Below are positions 51,203 through 64,000 of a DNA stretch of 64,000 bases, one piece after another. This stretch comes from Ficedula albicollis (Eukaryota > Chordata > Aves > Passeriformes > Muscicapidae), in the NCBI RefSeq assembly GCF_000247815.1, contig NC_021673.1, positions 42,860,706 to 42,924,705 on the forward strand, in the 5' to 3' direction. Under the pieces are notes generated by a model. The model saw nothing but the letters and a program-made list of their open reading frames with translations, did no database searches and was not told the DNA's origin. The first letter of the stretch is position 1, and every line of letters starts with the position of its first letter. The translations under genes were made by a program, and so were the position numbers.

Positions 51203-54085
51203 AATCCATCAGGCTGTTACCCTAATGCAGCTTTCTGCCTTTCAAATTCATTTCAGTTCAAGTGGATGTAGCTATCATTAAGCTTTGTTCAAAGCTGCTC
51301 TTAGGCAGCAGGAACATGAATGTCTCTGAGTGGGTATCAGTGTTTGTTACCTGGCTTGGTTTGACTCAGCATGCGGTGTTGGCTTGGTGATTGTCCTTTT
51401 ACTGGCTAAAATGCAACTCTTTTAAGATACACAATGCAAAAGTTGCACTACATGCCTGGTGTATATATACACAAGTGTACTTTGAGTTTGCTCCTACACC
51501 ATAAAACACAATGCTTTGTTGTCTCTTGTTAAAGCCTAATCCAAAATCTGCTGGACACTGTGGAAAGAATCCCAGGGTTTTGATCAGAATCAAGCCTGTA
51601 ACCTTGAAGTATTAGAAATATATCTGTTAGAACTTTGTTTTATTCTGTATACACAATTAAATGTTAACATTTTGCATGCTTATGGCTATGTTAATTTAAG
51701 CCATGTTAATGCAAAACAAGTTTTAGCAGTTATTCAGGGGGCTACAGGGATATTTCAATGAACTCTAGTGAAGAATATTTTGATTTTTCAGTCGTTGAAA
51801 TTGTCAGGCTACTTTGAAACCTATTTCTACGTGAATTTAAAGTTTTTAATTACACTGTTTTAAAGGGAATATTCTAGAGGGGGATCACTGTCTCCCCTTC
51901 TGTTTTTTAATCCTTGCATTTTTGTATTTCTCTTTCTCCCTTACTGTTCTTCAGTGTTCAGCTCTTGTAGAATCCAATTCCCCAAAGCAAGTCAGAGATG
52001 TTGACCTGGGGGTTCTGAACCCTAGAGCCTACAGTTCATTTTCTTGTTTTACCTGTGGTTGTTCTTCACTGGTATTGTTGGTTGGGTGGTGAAGAATACC
52101 ATTGGATATCCACTGCTCCAAGTTGTTCTGCTGTGTTTCTAGCTTAGCTGCAAAGTGTTGGGCTCCCCACAACACTCCAAGGAATGTCAGGGGAATTCCC
52201 TGGTACAGCACATGCCTGTGTCGTCAGAAGGGTTGTGTGCCAGTTTGATGACTGCATTCATTTCAGTGCCTGCCAGTGACTGGCACATCCACTGGGCTGT
52301 AGTCCTGATCCAGCCTGCCCAGTTCTGGAGTCACTCTTTCACTGGACAAAACTTTTATGGGTGCTGAATCAAATCCTTTACAACTAATCTCCCAGAAAGC
52401 TTCTTGAAGGCATCCATCTCTTTTATTCCCCAGGATCTCAATTAGGTTTTTTTCAAGAGCCTTTATTTTATCAGGGAGGTTAATTTTACTTTTTATTGGA
52501 AAATCTGTGATTATATGGAATTTAAAGGGGGAGGTTGGTTTGGTTGGTCTTTTTAGATGTTTTTTTAAGACTGATTCAAGAGAAGATAGATAAGTAAAAT
52601 CTCTTTTGCTTTTCTTGTGTACCGAAGTGTGGGGGGTTTTTTTGTGAAATATATGCTAGGTGCATTAAGAGTGGACTCCTTCCAGCTGGGAGTCAAGGGT
52701 TAGCATTAGAATTTATAGAACAAGACTGCCCATCTGTTCTGAATATCCACGCCTAACATCTGAGCAGTTGTTCTGTTGTTCACTGTTGTTCACTGTTCTC
52801 AGTGGTGGTTTTAGAACAGAAATCATGAGCACACACCCATCCTGAAACTTCAGGTTGTCATTCAAAATTTGATAAAACAAAGAGGATCCCTGGCAATAAT
52901 TGTCATGCTTGCATATGGATTACTCTGAAATAAGGAGGCTTGGGGCAGCTTTATGTAGACAGGAAGACCCTTCCACATTTTTTTGTGCTCCTGTATTGTT
53001 TTAAATTAATATTTGGAAAATCTCGTGAATGTCCTCAGATATTCAGGGGTGTGAAAAGTTATTTTGCCTTATTTCTGATTTAGTGCTAAATATAAAAGAT
53101 GTCTGGAAGTTAAGTGACATCAGCCATTTGTGGCAGTTGGGAGCATCACTGGTAGAGCTGACTTGAAGCAAGCACTCTGCTTAGACGTTTATAAGAGGAA
53201 ACCTTGTTTTAAGGTTGGAAGCACTGTTATGTTAACGCACACATGGAGCATACACTCCTCATTACTTCATAACTTTCAGTGTGTTTGCTTATGCTTTGTT
53301 TTGTTCTGTTTTTTTAATACCAAATTGGTGGCTTTTTCTTTGTATGTGTACATTATATACGTTATATATATAAACTTTTTTTTTACATGCAGTATGTAGG
53401 ACAGTAGCATTTTGTAAGATACATAAAGGGCTATATGAGCTAAATGTGGTAAATTAATATATATTTTTAAATTATTTCTTTATTATTCCAATACTTCTTC
53501 TACCACTGAAACTCCCAAATCTTAACTGTTCTTGTTTTGTAGAGAAGCCTATATTCTAAGGCAAATCCAGAGAAAAGGTTTTTATGGAATTCTTCCCTCC
53601 AGTCTGTTACGATACTCTTTTTTTCAGACAAAAAGTGAGGTTTCAGTAACTAAAATAACTAAAATAGTTTATTTAAATTTCTATTGGTAGTTCACTGTTT
53701 GGATTTGCTTTTCAGTGCTGGAGAACACTCAGCTTGACACTCGGTATTCTACCCCCACTAATATTTACTGCTCAGTAAAATATTGTGACATGGTACTGGA
53801 ACTGAATGATTAGAAGCCTGCTCTGCAAACAGTCTGTTTTGCCTAGTACTGGGATAGTCTTACTGAAAATATTAACCTCTGTGTAAGGAGGTAATAAATT
53901 TAATAATTTAAATTAATAGTTCTTGGTAACTAATTCTTGGTTTACGAACTTTGTTAAGAAAGACATTACATTCTAATGATACTCAATTTGCCCTCATCAT
54001 ATGTACTGATTTTGTTTAGAGATGTTGAATGTATACCTGTTTGAAGAGTTAGTACAAATAAACATTTTTTGTCTTGGGAATCACT
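51203..54085 (+). other. GPD1L: GPD1L 3' UTR (inferred, about 2.9 kb)
   Basis: From the stop codon there are no further coding exons. An ATTAAA at 51656-51661 could give a short form. The strongest poly(A) signal is AATAAA at 54057-54062, followed by a T/GT-rich region (TTTGGTTTCTGTTGTCTC). A UTR of this length resembles the long 3' UTR of mammalian GPD1L. The end is inferred, not observed. Confidence 0.6.
54057..54062 (+). promoter_or_regulatory. GPD1L: Candidate poly(A) signal AATAAA for GPD1L
   Basis: Canonical hexamer followed about 27 bases later by a GT/T-rich element. A second AATAAA lies at 54119-54124. An earlier AATAAA near 53892 is in a very AT-rich setting and is a weaker candidate. 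Confidence 0.5.
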
Positions 54086-54124
54086 TTGGTTTCTGTTGTC
54101 TCATTTTACAAGGCTTGCAATAAA

Positions 54125-57100
54125 TATTTTATTCACTTGATGGAATGTAGGTTTTTCTGGTTGTGATACGTAATGATAGCAGATATGAGGTTGCCATGCA
54201 AGAGCATAAGTTTTAAAAAGAGCTATTTGGCGTTCAGCATTTTCTTTCTTTCCATTATTAATACAATTGTGGTGTCTTTTACCTCTGAGAGCAGGTTCTT
54301 GTCTTCAGTTCCTTCAGATGCTGTGGGAGCCACTGGAGGGCACTGGTCAGTAAGTGGCTGATTCTACCTGCTCTGGAGTTACTTTTTTGACCATTTCTGA
54401 ATTTCCCCAGGTTTCTGTATGACTGCCCCTGTCTTACTGTGTGCTCCTTGTATTTAGAAGATGGTTATAGTTCAGCACCAGATGAATGTGTTGTAGATCC
54501 ACTGGAATTGAGGGAAGGAGCTTGGTATAAAATGCCCAACATATAACCTCCACCCAAGGCACTGCCTTGCCTGTCATCTAAGTCCCTCCCAAGTAAAGGG
54601 CAACAGCCACTACCTCAGCTGTTGGACAATATGGTCAGTGAGATCTTTCAGTATCACTGGGATTCCTGTACTGTGTACCCAACAATGTTTATTTCTGTTG
54701 GGCGTTGAAGTTGAAAGACATAAGGAAGTAACAAGAGCACATTGTGCTCAGTTCTGTCAGTCTGTACATCAGCCAAAGGGGTGGAAGATGTCACAAGTGT
54801 TTATCTAGGGAAAGGAAGGTCTGCTACTTAGTGTGGGACATCATACTGTAAAACAAGTATGGTTTTCTTGGTGACCAGAATAATGCATTGTCTACTGAAA
54901 GCCTCAGAGCAGTTAATAAAATGAGAGCAATGTCCTAATCCATCATTTACACATAGGAATGCTGAGATGAGTAAAGATGGTTGCCCAGCAAATCTGTGCC
55001 TGGGTGTATTTTATTCCTAATTTTAAGATGGAGTTTTAGCCATTAGGTCATTTTGTGTGGTACTTTTACCTCAAAGTTATATTTATTTTAAGAGTGCATG
55101 AAATCAACCAGTAGAATAAATATGTATTTCAAAAGTCCATCCAAAAGGCTTAAATTCTAATTAGCCTGAGTCAACAGCAAAGTAAAAACAATCACAAGAG
55201 AATTATGATGGACACCTTTGTTTTATGTATCTTCTGAAGGAGTGGTGCTTTCTCACTAAATCAGTGCAAAAAGGCTGGGTATCTTTCATTGTGTGACTGC
55301 AAATAACAGCCTGTACAGGCTGTACAAGAAATATGGCAGACAAGAAGTCAGTGTCCAATGGCCTGTGCTGATGGTTCTTCATAATGCTCCCAACCTGGAC
55401 TTCATTGTAAGCCTGGAATCATATGAATTAATTACATAGATTTCTCAGCAGTGAAATTGGATAATGCTGAAATAAAATGTCCTGAAACACATGGCACATC
55501 ATGTTATTAGAAAGCATATTAATATTTATTTTCTGCTTGTCTCCTGGCTGCATGGATTTTTCTCCTGTGATTTGCCATGAGCTGATAGAAATCTAAGCAC
55601 TAAAAGGTAACACTTCCATTTTGAATAATGGATGAGAAGAGCATCTGCCTTCAATCCCAGCATGTGCAAAGGAGAGGTGTTTGGCATTCAGGTTAAATGA
55701 AACATGGTTCTCTCTCAATCTGTTCTAACTTGATTTTCGATCCCTGCTTTGGGTAAGGGCTTTGAAATAACTCTTGATTTGTCAGTCTAATCCTGCTCTT
55801 ACTGAAAACAATTGCAGAACCAGATTTTAAGACAACAATGGGGTGGCACCCAGCATAATGGTATCTGTGTCAGAGTTCCCTATGTCTAAATTGAATTTAC
55901 CTATTTGTTATACTTATATGCTACTTACAGTATCTGTTTTAGGTTTAATAAAGGGTAATTGTAGGGACATTAGGAACCATTTCTTGATTATTTCTGTAAG
56001 TTATTAGAAACTGTTTGAATTACTGATTTTAAAAATATGCTCTTCCTGTAAGTTATTCTGAAGGAATCAGTGAATGATAAATAAAGTACCACTCTGACCT
56101 TTGTGAGCAGTCCTGATTGTTTAGGTGGATGTACCTGCCAGATTCTGTTCAGTCTAATCCACACTGCAGTCTGATGTTAGTGTTGCTGTTTGTTGCTACA
56201 CTGCACGTTTCCTTTTCTCACCTGGATGAGAGTAATATCCTGTCCTTCACCCTACAGCTTTTCTTCATGCCTGTTCCAGCTTCCTTCTCCCCTTTGTGTA
56301 GCTGCACCTGCATATGCTGTGTGGTAGTGGACCTTAAGAAGAGCTCTTCATATCAGCAAGTGGATGTGTGTACATGCTCACCCATGCTCATCTACACAGG
56401 TGAATCCCTACTTACCTTGCTTTTAAATGTTTGTGTGCACAAATAAGTATTGCAAGGTGCTGGGAATTTTGCACAGGATTTTAGCAAGGCCACCAAGAGG
56501 ATTAATGTTCAGCTGCTTTTGCACTAGCTAATGTCTGTCTATCCATTTAAAACTGTCCGGCTGTGAAGCTAGTGCACAGATTTCTTCCAGTCTGTCCTCG
56601 TTGCCTGGGATGGCAATAAGTCAGGTTGGGATAATTGAAAACATTGCTACTATTTCAAGGGAACAGTATCACATCCATGCTGCTGGTCCCTGAAGCTCTG
56701 AAATGCCACATTTGTAAAGAATAGTGCATTTCATGTTCAGGTGAAAATAATAGTGACATTAATTGAACTACTTTGCCTTTTCTTTCTCCAAATCCAGGTT
56801 TATTATAAACCCAGTTCTTGTCCTAGGAACATACTTCAGCTCTCAGTGTGATAGATTTTTTTCTGTATGGTTTGTGTTTTTGAGGACTTTGTGAGTATCT
56901 TTCAGTTTGATGATTATTGAACAGGCATGTGGTAGCCTCAGAAAGTACAGCCTTGGGGATTTTTAGTTAGCTTTTTTTGCTATTTAAAGGCTGGAGACAG
57001 CTGGAAAGCAAGCCAAATCTGTTAGCAAGCACTGGCTGGGTTCCTGATCTACATCATTTTAAATACTAGTATTTGAAATGAAAAATCAAACACAAGCACT

Positions 57101-60100
57101 TGCATCACAGCATCTGCTCAGGCTGTGAGGCTTTTATTTTATTTATTTTTTTTTTTAAACATAGTGTTCTTTTTTTGTGGTACCCATTCCCTGTATTGTT
57201 GCATCGAGAAATAAACCTATGTGTATTGTGATTCATGCTATAGGAGGCTCTAAATACTTGAAAGCAAAGTGAGCACAAAGCAAGCTGCTCTGTACTGTGA
57301 TAGCTAAGCAGAGCCAGCCCTGGCTGTGCTTGTGCTTTGGATTAAAGCCCGGGTTTTATAGAAGTATTTTTAGCAGTACTTTTAAACCAAATTCATATTT
57401 TTTTCTAATTCCCACTTACCGTGTAGATTTGCGATGGAATGTGACAGAGATGCTTAGGGTATTTTGTTGTTTATGGGCTTTTTTAAAATTTAATGTAGGT
57501 GTCATCGATAGCATTTTCTTCAAGCTTCAAGCCAGGTGGTAATTGCAGTAGCACTTAGTCATGCCAGTCTTCCCTTGTCTTTGTTTAGTCTTACCCTCCT
57601 GTTTTCTTTATCTGCATTTTTTCAGGCTGTAGGGAACTATAGATAAGGAATACCTTTCATTACTCCCAGAGCTTTAGCCAGCATGGAAAAAAAGGATCAG
57701 CATACTGCCATGTGCATTTAGCCTTAACATTTGATGTCCAGCAGAGAGGTTAAGTGGAATAAGGTCTCCCAAGCTTTCATACTCTCAGGTTTAATCCTTA
57801 TGCCACTCCCATCTTTATTCATATATTGACTGTTTTAAAATAGCAGAAGCTTAAGTTGTTTCTTACTGGTGTTCCTGGTGCAGTTGTTCAGGCTGCTTTA
57901 AGTCTCTAGAGTAGATGATCACACCAAGATCTTGGTAGCTAGCAATGGTCTTTAACCCATCACTGCTTAAGCTGCAACAAAAGCTGCTTATATTGATTCT
58001 AATGTATTCTTGCTCTGGAGCTGTAGTGTCCTACACTTAGGTGTAGTCTATCTAGTTAGTATACTCATTTACATAATTTTTCCCCCTGAGAAATTTTATC
58101 TCCATCTTATGAATAACTATACATTATTCACAGATGCATTCAAAAACTGGCAATTCAGCTCCTTGAAACCATTTGACAGAGGAATGTGCAGTTTCGAGGT
58201 ATGACAATTTCCAGGTGTGGCTTTTCTTCCAAAATACAATGTGGTTGCCTTGGCAAGGCTGGGCAAGGATAGAGCAGCAGAGGTATTTGCTAGCAGGCAC
58301 AATTAGCTTTCTAAAAGCAATTGGGTTATAGTGGAATGGGGTTGCACTGCAAACCTTACAGGTAAATTGTTTTAAGTGTTAACTTGCCTGTACTATCTGT
58401 GGAGAAGAGAGGATGGAGAGTATTGCATTTGTTGTAACGTAAGGAATGAGCCCAAGTCAGTTTTCATCAGTACAAGAGGTGGTAATACAAGAACATGCCC
58501 TGAAATACAGAAAGAGTGAAGACAGAGCTGTTGAGGGTTGATTGAAGCCCCTTTTGGCCTGTCAGTCTGTACCAGGCATGGCTTCATGGTAACAGCTTAG
58601 TGCAGCAGTTTTCCTTTCAAAACTAAAACCTGGAAAATGTCTCTTCAGAGAACCTAGCAGTTGCTGAAGTAGAAGAGAGATTTCACAAGCACACTTGGTG
58701 TTATCAAAATGCATAGAGATAAAACCATTGCTATTCAAGTTCCCTTTCCATTCCATGTATTGTTTCTACAAGCAAGAAATGGAAAACTTAAGGTGAGAAA
58801 AATATTCTGCTCATGCATTCTAGACAACTTATACAGAGGAAATATGCACAGCACTCACTTTGCTGTAGGATCATGAGGGTTCATGAAAATGTGATGATGG
58901 TCAGGTGAAAGGCTGGCAAGAGAAATAGCTGCAGCTTCCTTGGGGTTGCACATACTGTGTTTAACAAGTGAGACATAATCAGAAGTGTTGGTTACCTCCT
59001 CATCAGTTTGTGATTTTTCTTAGAGCTAAGCTAAGCAGGATTATGTCTGACTAAGTAGTCAGAGATAAGCCCTCAAAGCAAAGCTCCTCAAAATGCTCTT
59101 CTTGAATTTCTGAGGGAATTATCTTCCTTCTCTTTTGCAATTGCAGATTCAGAGCTAGAAGCAGGAGCCCTAGGTAATGGCAAGGGAGCCATAACCTTGG
59201 CTATTAACGTTTTTATGTGATCTTAAAAACAAGTAAGTATAATGCTGCCAGCAGCTCTGCCCTGTTGTCACCAGAGGTTGAGGTTAAATGAAAATAATTG
59301 AGCAAGAACACTCCAGGGACATGTCTGACTCCAGATGTGATTTTATTCATCTAAAATAGGGCTGGAAATCTTCCTGGTTGCTTCCATCTGAGAACTTGTA
59401 TGTTGTACCCAAGCTCTATTCCCTGGCACAAAGCCAGCATCACTGTTTTGGTTTTTGTCTGGTTTTTTTTAATTGCTACTGTAATCAGTCCTAAAGTGAA
59501 GAGTAGTGGATGTGGTTATGTGACTTTTGAAGAGGCATTCATGTGAAATGACCGTGTTTAGCTAGAACCTGTCATGTCAGCATGTGGGCTGGATCAGGAG
59601 AGCATCCAAGGAGCAGTGAGCAAATATTGGAAGGTTTGAATATCTCTGTTCTTGTAATGTTGGGACAGTAATTAGGCCCAGATTGCACGGAGAGATAGAT
59701 TTTAGGAAACAGAATGGTAACACTTAAGAAGCTCAGCTAAGGTACCTTGTGTCAATTATTGAGCTTGACTAGACTGATTTAAAACTCAGTATGTTAAAAT
59801 GGCTGGGAACTCTGCACCAGGCAACAAGGCTTCACATGAGTCCTCCCTGAATGCATCACTAAAAATGAGAATGTGATTTACTATTACAGAAGTTATGTGG
59901 TAATAATAATATATGGTAATAACAATGTTATATGGTGAATGAGCAGGGAGCCTAAACTATTCAGGGCAGGAAAACTATCCTGCTTGAGTCAGGATAAAAG
60001 TATTTCAACTGGACTGTTAGAAGGCAGTTCCTCAGATTGCTGATCTTGCTGCACATACCTTAAGGAACCAGTGACATCATTCCCTGGGACTGCTTGCTGT

Positions 60101-61280
60101 CTACCTGCTTCTGTGTGTTAAATTCATATTTTTAAAAAGGAAATGCATTCACAGACAACACTTGAACAGGAAAAATGTTTAATTTTCAAGTCTGCTTTCA
60201 GTTCTGAAGTACTAGTCTTAACATGTGATTTATCTCTATTCAATGCAGTTCTCTCGGACATACCTATTTCCAAGTCTTTGTGTAGCTAGACAGAGCTTTA
60301 GAAAGATTATTTTGCTTTCAAAGGATTTATCTTTTTTGAGATTATTAGTAAAATATGTTGAAATCCAGTAGGCTAACCTCAAGAAATAGCTGATCTTCAG
60401 TTTGATATGGATTCAGTGTTTGGGGTTGGTGATGATTTGGGTTGGCAAATTTTTTATTTTCTGTGCTGCCTTTGAATGAACACAGCTTACTGCGTCTGCT
60501 TTAGTCCAGCATTCTTGACTATTTATAATGAATTGGTGGCTTTTTTTTGGAACAGCTTGTGTCAGGGGTTTCACTACCACACACACAGGGTAAAGGTAGT
60601 TTCTCTGCATAGTGATCGTGGAGAGTCTATGCCTTTCTGTCACTCATCTCAAAAAAATTATTTTCAATCACATTTATGAAGAACTGGGAAATAATTGTTT
60701 CTTTTTCAAGGCAGAGAGGAAGTACATGGGGGTGTAGTCCTTCAAGTCCTGCCTCTTCGTCACTTCCCCAGATTCAGAGGTGTGCTTGAACTGTATCACT
60801 CACAGTCAGGTGAGGGAGACTGAGGATCTGCAAACCCTCTGTTCCCCTCTCCTAGAGAGGCTCCCTTTTCATGGCTCCCTTTATGTGCTCTTATAAACAC
60901 ATGATGGAATACTCATCCTTGTAGTAGAATTGTCTTCACCAGCACTTTTGTCCTTTTCTATGTGTATTTTTTTCTTATCACTAGTTGCTTTACACTGTGT
61001 TGCTTTATATATTGGAGTATTTTTGCAGGCTGGAGGACATCACCTATAAATCTGGTTAGATAGATGCCTTGAAATACCCATGGAGGTATCCCAGTGTTGT
61101 TCATTGCTATTGATGAAGATAATTTATTAAATCCTGCATTTCAGCACTGATGAACTGAAGTAATCCACTTACTCATATTTCCCTTACTTGCAAATTACAT
61201 CGAGTAAACCTTCACTAGCGATTTCAGACAGCCCATAAAAGAAGTATTCTAGCATAAGAAGGATGCTTGCACGCGAGAAA
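54125..61280. other. intergenic, no gene seen
   Basis: About 7 kb downstream of GPD1L with AT-rich sequence and short unsupported open frames (for example 56117-56446). In human the next gene is CMTM8 as I recall, but no CpG island or MARVEL-domain exon is visible here, so it probably starts beyond the window. Confidence 0.55.
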
Positions 61281-61520
61281 TCATAGAATCATTTAGGTTG
61301 GAAAAGACCTGTAAGATTGTTGTGTCCACCTGTTAATCCAGCACTGCCATCATCACCACAAAACTGTGCCCCTAAGTGCCATATCCACCTGCAAGTTTTT
61401 TAACACTTCCAAGGATGGTGATTCCACCATTTCCCTGGGCAGCTTGTTCCAATGCTTGACCACCCTTTCAGTGAAGAAATTTTTTCTAATATCAAATCTA
61501 AACCTTCCTTGGAGCAAATG
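61281..61520 (-). mobile_element. CR1 LINE 3' part, minus strand
   Basis: It begins TCATAGAATCATTTAGGTTG on the plus strand, the complement of a CR1 tail. It continues through 'CATTTCCCTGGGCAGCTTGT', 'TCCAATGCTTGACCACCCTT' and 'CAGTGAAGAAATTTTTTCTA'. The copy is about 240 bp and 5' truncated. Confidence 0.93.
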
Positions 61521-64000
61521 AGATTTCATCAAAGTAAAACCTGGTTTAAATATATCATTGCTAACTTCAGTATTTTTTCTTGCTGGAACAATGAATCATG
61601 AAATGATGCTCTCCCTGATTACTCCTTCACTGAAATAGCAATCATAGCATCACTTAAAAAGAAAGCCCGGCAGTTTGATGCATGACCTTCATTTGCACAC
61701 ACTGATACAGCTTCTTTCCTGGGCCTCTGATTGAATCCTTGTGAGGATGGCAAGTGAGTAATTATTTGATTGGTATATTCAGAGAATCACACTGCTCTTG
61801 TAACATCATAGATTTGATTTATTTAGTGACCTCTTTCTTTTTTTAAATAGTTGTCTGGATCTATGAGACATGCTCTTGTATGCCTCTGTGTGTGTGTGTA
61901 TATTTATATATATAATCAGATTTCTGATGTGCTGAGGAGATGAAGCTTAAGCTATCACACTACCTGTCCTCATCTTCATAGTCTTAACTGATTGGTCAAT
62001 TCCAGGTGAACATGACAAAGAGGGAGGTTACCAGAAGATATCAAAATTCTTGTAAATGCCAAAAATGTGGTAACTGAGGAATATGCTGTCTGTAGAAAAA
62101 TCTCTATTTTTCTATCTATCTATAGATTGCTCTTACAAATACCCCCACTGCAGCTAGTACAACCAATGGAGTCTGAACCTTTCCTGATCATTAAGGTGAG
62201 CCAACCTCAAAGTTTATAGAAAAGAAGCTTTGTCATTTTAGGGATGGGGACATCTGTAAAATTAAAAATCTCACATCATAATTGTCTCATAGTTAGCATT
62301 ATGCCAGACACTTGCAAATATATGATGGACTTCATTCACCTCACTATCAGTAATTAGAGCCACATCTATCACAGAACACCCACTACTTACCCCAAATCTA
62401 GTACTGCAAAGCACAGGGCTGTGCCAGTTCACATAGTTTAAATACCTGGGATGCCCTTAGCAGAAAGACTATTTTAGCTGCACTATGAGCTGTTAGAAAA
62501 ATCCTAGTATGTTTTTCTCATCGTTCAAAGAGCTTAGATATCCTAACTCCTATCAGCTCTTCTACCAATCTCCTCAAATCCCTAAATGAAAACCTTCCTT
62601 TCTTCTAAAATTCTCTTTTTCCTCACTGATCTAGGGAAGAAGCATTATCCATGCTGAGTAGCTAGTTAGCAGGGTGATAAATGACTTGACAGGATAAGCT
62701 TTCTCAAGACATGGCATAAATGGTATCAGCCTTTGTTCTGAGGAAATCCAAATCCCTCCAAAAGGCAGCCCATCATCCACCCCCTGACTGTTCCATAGTC
62801 TCACACCATGCATTGTTCTCACACAGCCCAAAGCCTGCAATTTTTGTAGAAAACTAAGTGAATTGAGAAATTTAATAATACATTTGTATTTCTGATTTAA
62901 AAATCCCAGGTTTTACTAGGCTAGCAATAGAAAACACATTCTGTTCCCCATAAATAACAAACAGTCATAACAAACATTATTCTCTCTCTCCCGTTTCTTT
63001 AAACTCCTGCTTCTCTTGCAAGGAATTTTTTTGGGAAGCTAGAACTGGAGGGTGCACTAAATGCCTTGCATCACTGCAGGTATTTTTTCATGCACTGATA
63101 CAAGACCTACCAGGTATCAGGAGCTTTGCATGCTGGTTCTTTGCATATCTGTAATACTAATGCTATGAAAGCATCCAATGATTTACAGTCATGAGCAGCA
63201 TTCTGTGTATCCTAAAACACTGGTGCCTGCACCTCTGTGTCCTGCTTTGAGTTGAACTTGACTGTGTTTTGTACGAGGGAGAATTGTTTCTTTGGTTTTG
63301 TTTTGTTTCAGGGCTAAGACTGCTCTGCGAATACAAACATCAGGTTCTTTGCTTTGTTCTTCGCTGCACAGAAATCTTTTGGCACTCGTCTAGATGCAAA
63401 GATAAACTGCTGATTTGAAAATACCAAGACTATATTGCTCAGCTGCTTGGAGATTTCAGGCCACTACGTGGTGTACTGTGTCCTTTGTTAAATTTTTTCT
63501 CTCCTGTTAATGGATAGATGTCAAATGTCCTTATTCCATACTAACAGAAAGGCTATGTCAACCAGTATGAGGGGCAGTAAAACATCTGCATGCACTTCTC
63601 TGCCTTCTCCTTCCACTGTTGTGTTCCCCAAGATTTAGAATCCCCAAGATTCCCTGCAAGGCTCAGTTCTCTTTTCCTGCACTTTAGTCCCCTATGACAG
63701 AGCATGTACACTCTGGCACCTTGCCCCAGTCAGCTGGCACTTTTCTCTGCAGATCCTGCAGCCAGCCCACTGGCTTTTTTACTTCCTCTGGATGAGAATT
63801 TTTCCACTCTTAAACCTTGCAGTCCTTCTGCATAAAATTGATTCTCTCTGTACAGCAGTTTTATTACCAGTTTTCATTGTCCAGACATAGCGAGATTCAT
63901 GAGATCCTTTATTCTGCTGCCACTCCAGGAGATGTGTCAGGCGTTGGTACTGCATGTGTACTGTACAGCTGGGTGACTAGAGTGTTAACAAGATTGTCAC
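61521..64000. other. intergenic, no gene seen
   Basis: Non-coding sequence to the window end with a TG/TA microsatellite at 61886-61914 and no supportable open frame. The minus-strand frame at 62631-62840 is isolated and has no motif. Confidence 0.55.
61886..61914. repeat. TG/TA microsatellite
   Basis: A (TG)n tract of about seven repeats passes into TATTTATATATATA. Confidence 0.85.

Noticed and set aside
59025..59070. Short AGCTAAGCAGG-like match to 5S rRNA
   Set aside because: Only about a dozen bases match, with no internal promoter elements beyond that. It is compatible with chance or a highly decayed SINE.
54125..61280. Expected next gene CMTM8
   Set aside because: No CpG island, signal or MARVEL-domain exon could be found; synteny alone is not enough to annotate it.

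Overview
The window is nuclear DNA from a bird. The evidence is several CR1 LINE copies ending in the ATTCTATGATTCTATGA-type tail, an avian ERVL-type solo LTR, compact CpG-island promoters and clean vertebrate GT/AG gene structure. No species can be named from the sequence alone. Two protein-coding genes can be supported, arranged head to head: the first exon of OSBPL10 on the minus strand (coding part visible at 2785-2856) and a complete GPD1L on the plus strand (coding exons 27805-51202). OSBPL10 next to a divergent GPD1L is also the arrangement I recall on human chromosome 3p22, which supports both calls.

Layout. 1-2784: intron 1 of OSBPL10. 2785-4700: OSBPL10 exon 1 and its CpG-rich promoter, damaged by a 28-base N gap and two implausible poly-C runs of 620 and 659 bases, the second lying inside a 21-23 bp GC-rich minisatellite. 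4700-27500: intergenic DNA with an old CR1/L3-clade LINE relic, four stretches of younger CR1 and a local duplication. 27520-28420: CpG island, ZNF143-like site and exon 1 of GPD1L, with two more poly-C runs, each flanked by a direct repeat. 27858-51105: introns and exons 2-8 of GPD1L; intron 5 holds an antisense solo LTR with a 5-bp target duplication, and a 748-bp segment carrying exon 6 occurs twice in tandem. 51203 to about 54080: long 3' UTR. 54100-64000: gene-free except for one minus-strand CR1.

GPD1L encodes a cytosolic NAD-dependent glycerol-3-phosphate dehydrogenase (353 residues with one exon 6). OSBPL10 encodes an oxysterol-binding-protein-related lipid transfer protein. They are neighbours and need not act together.

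I found no undescribed biological system. The best leads are the tandem duplication of the catalytic exon 6 (two differences in 748 bp, phase-symmetric, so inclusion of both copies keeps frame), a valine at the position of the human GPD1L A280V Brugada variant, and a recurrent pattern of near-identical short tandem duplications plus bracketed poly-C tracts that looks more like assembly error than biology.
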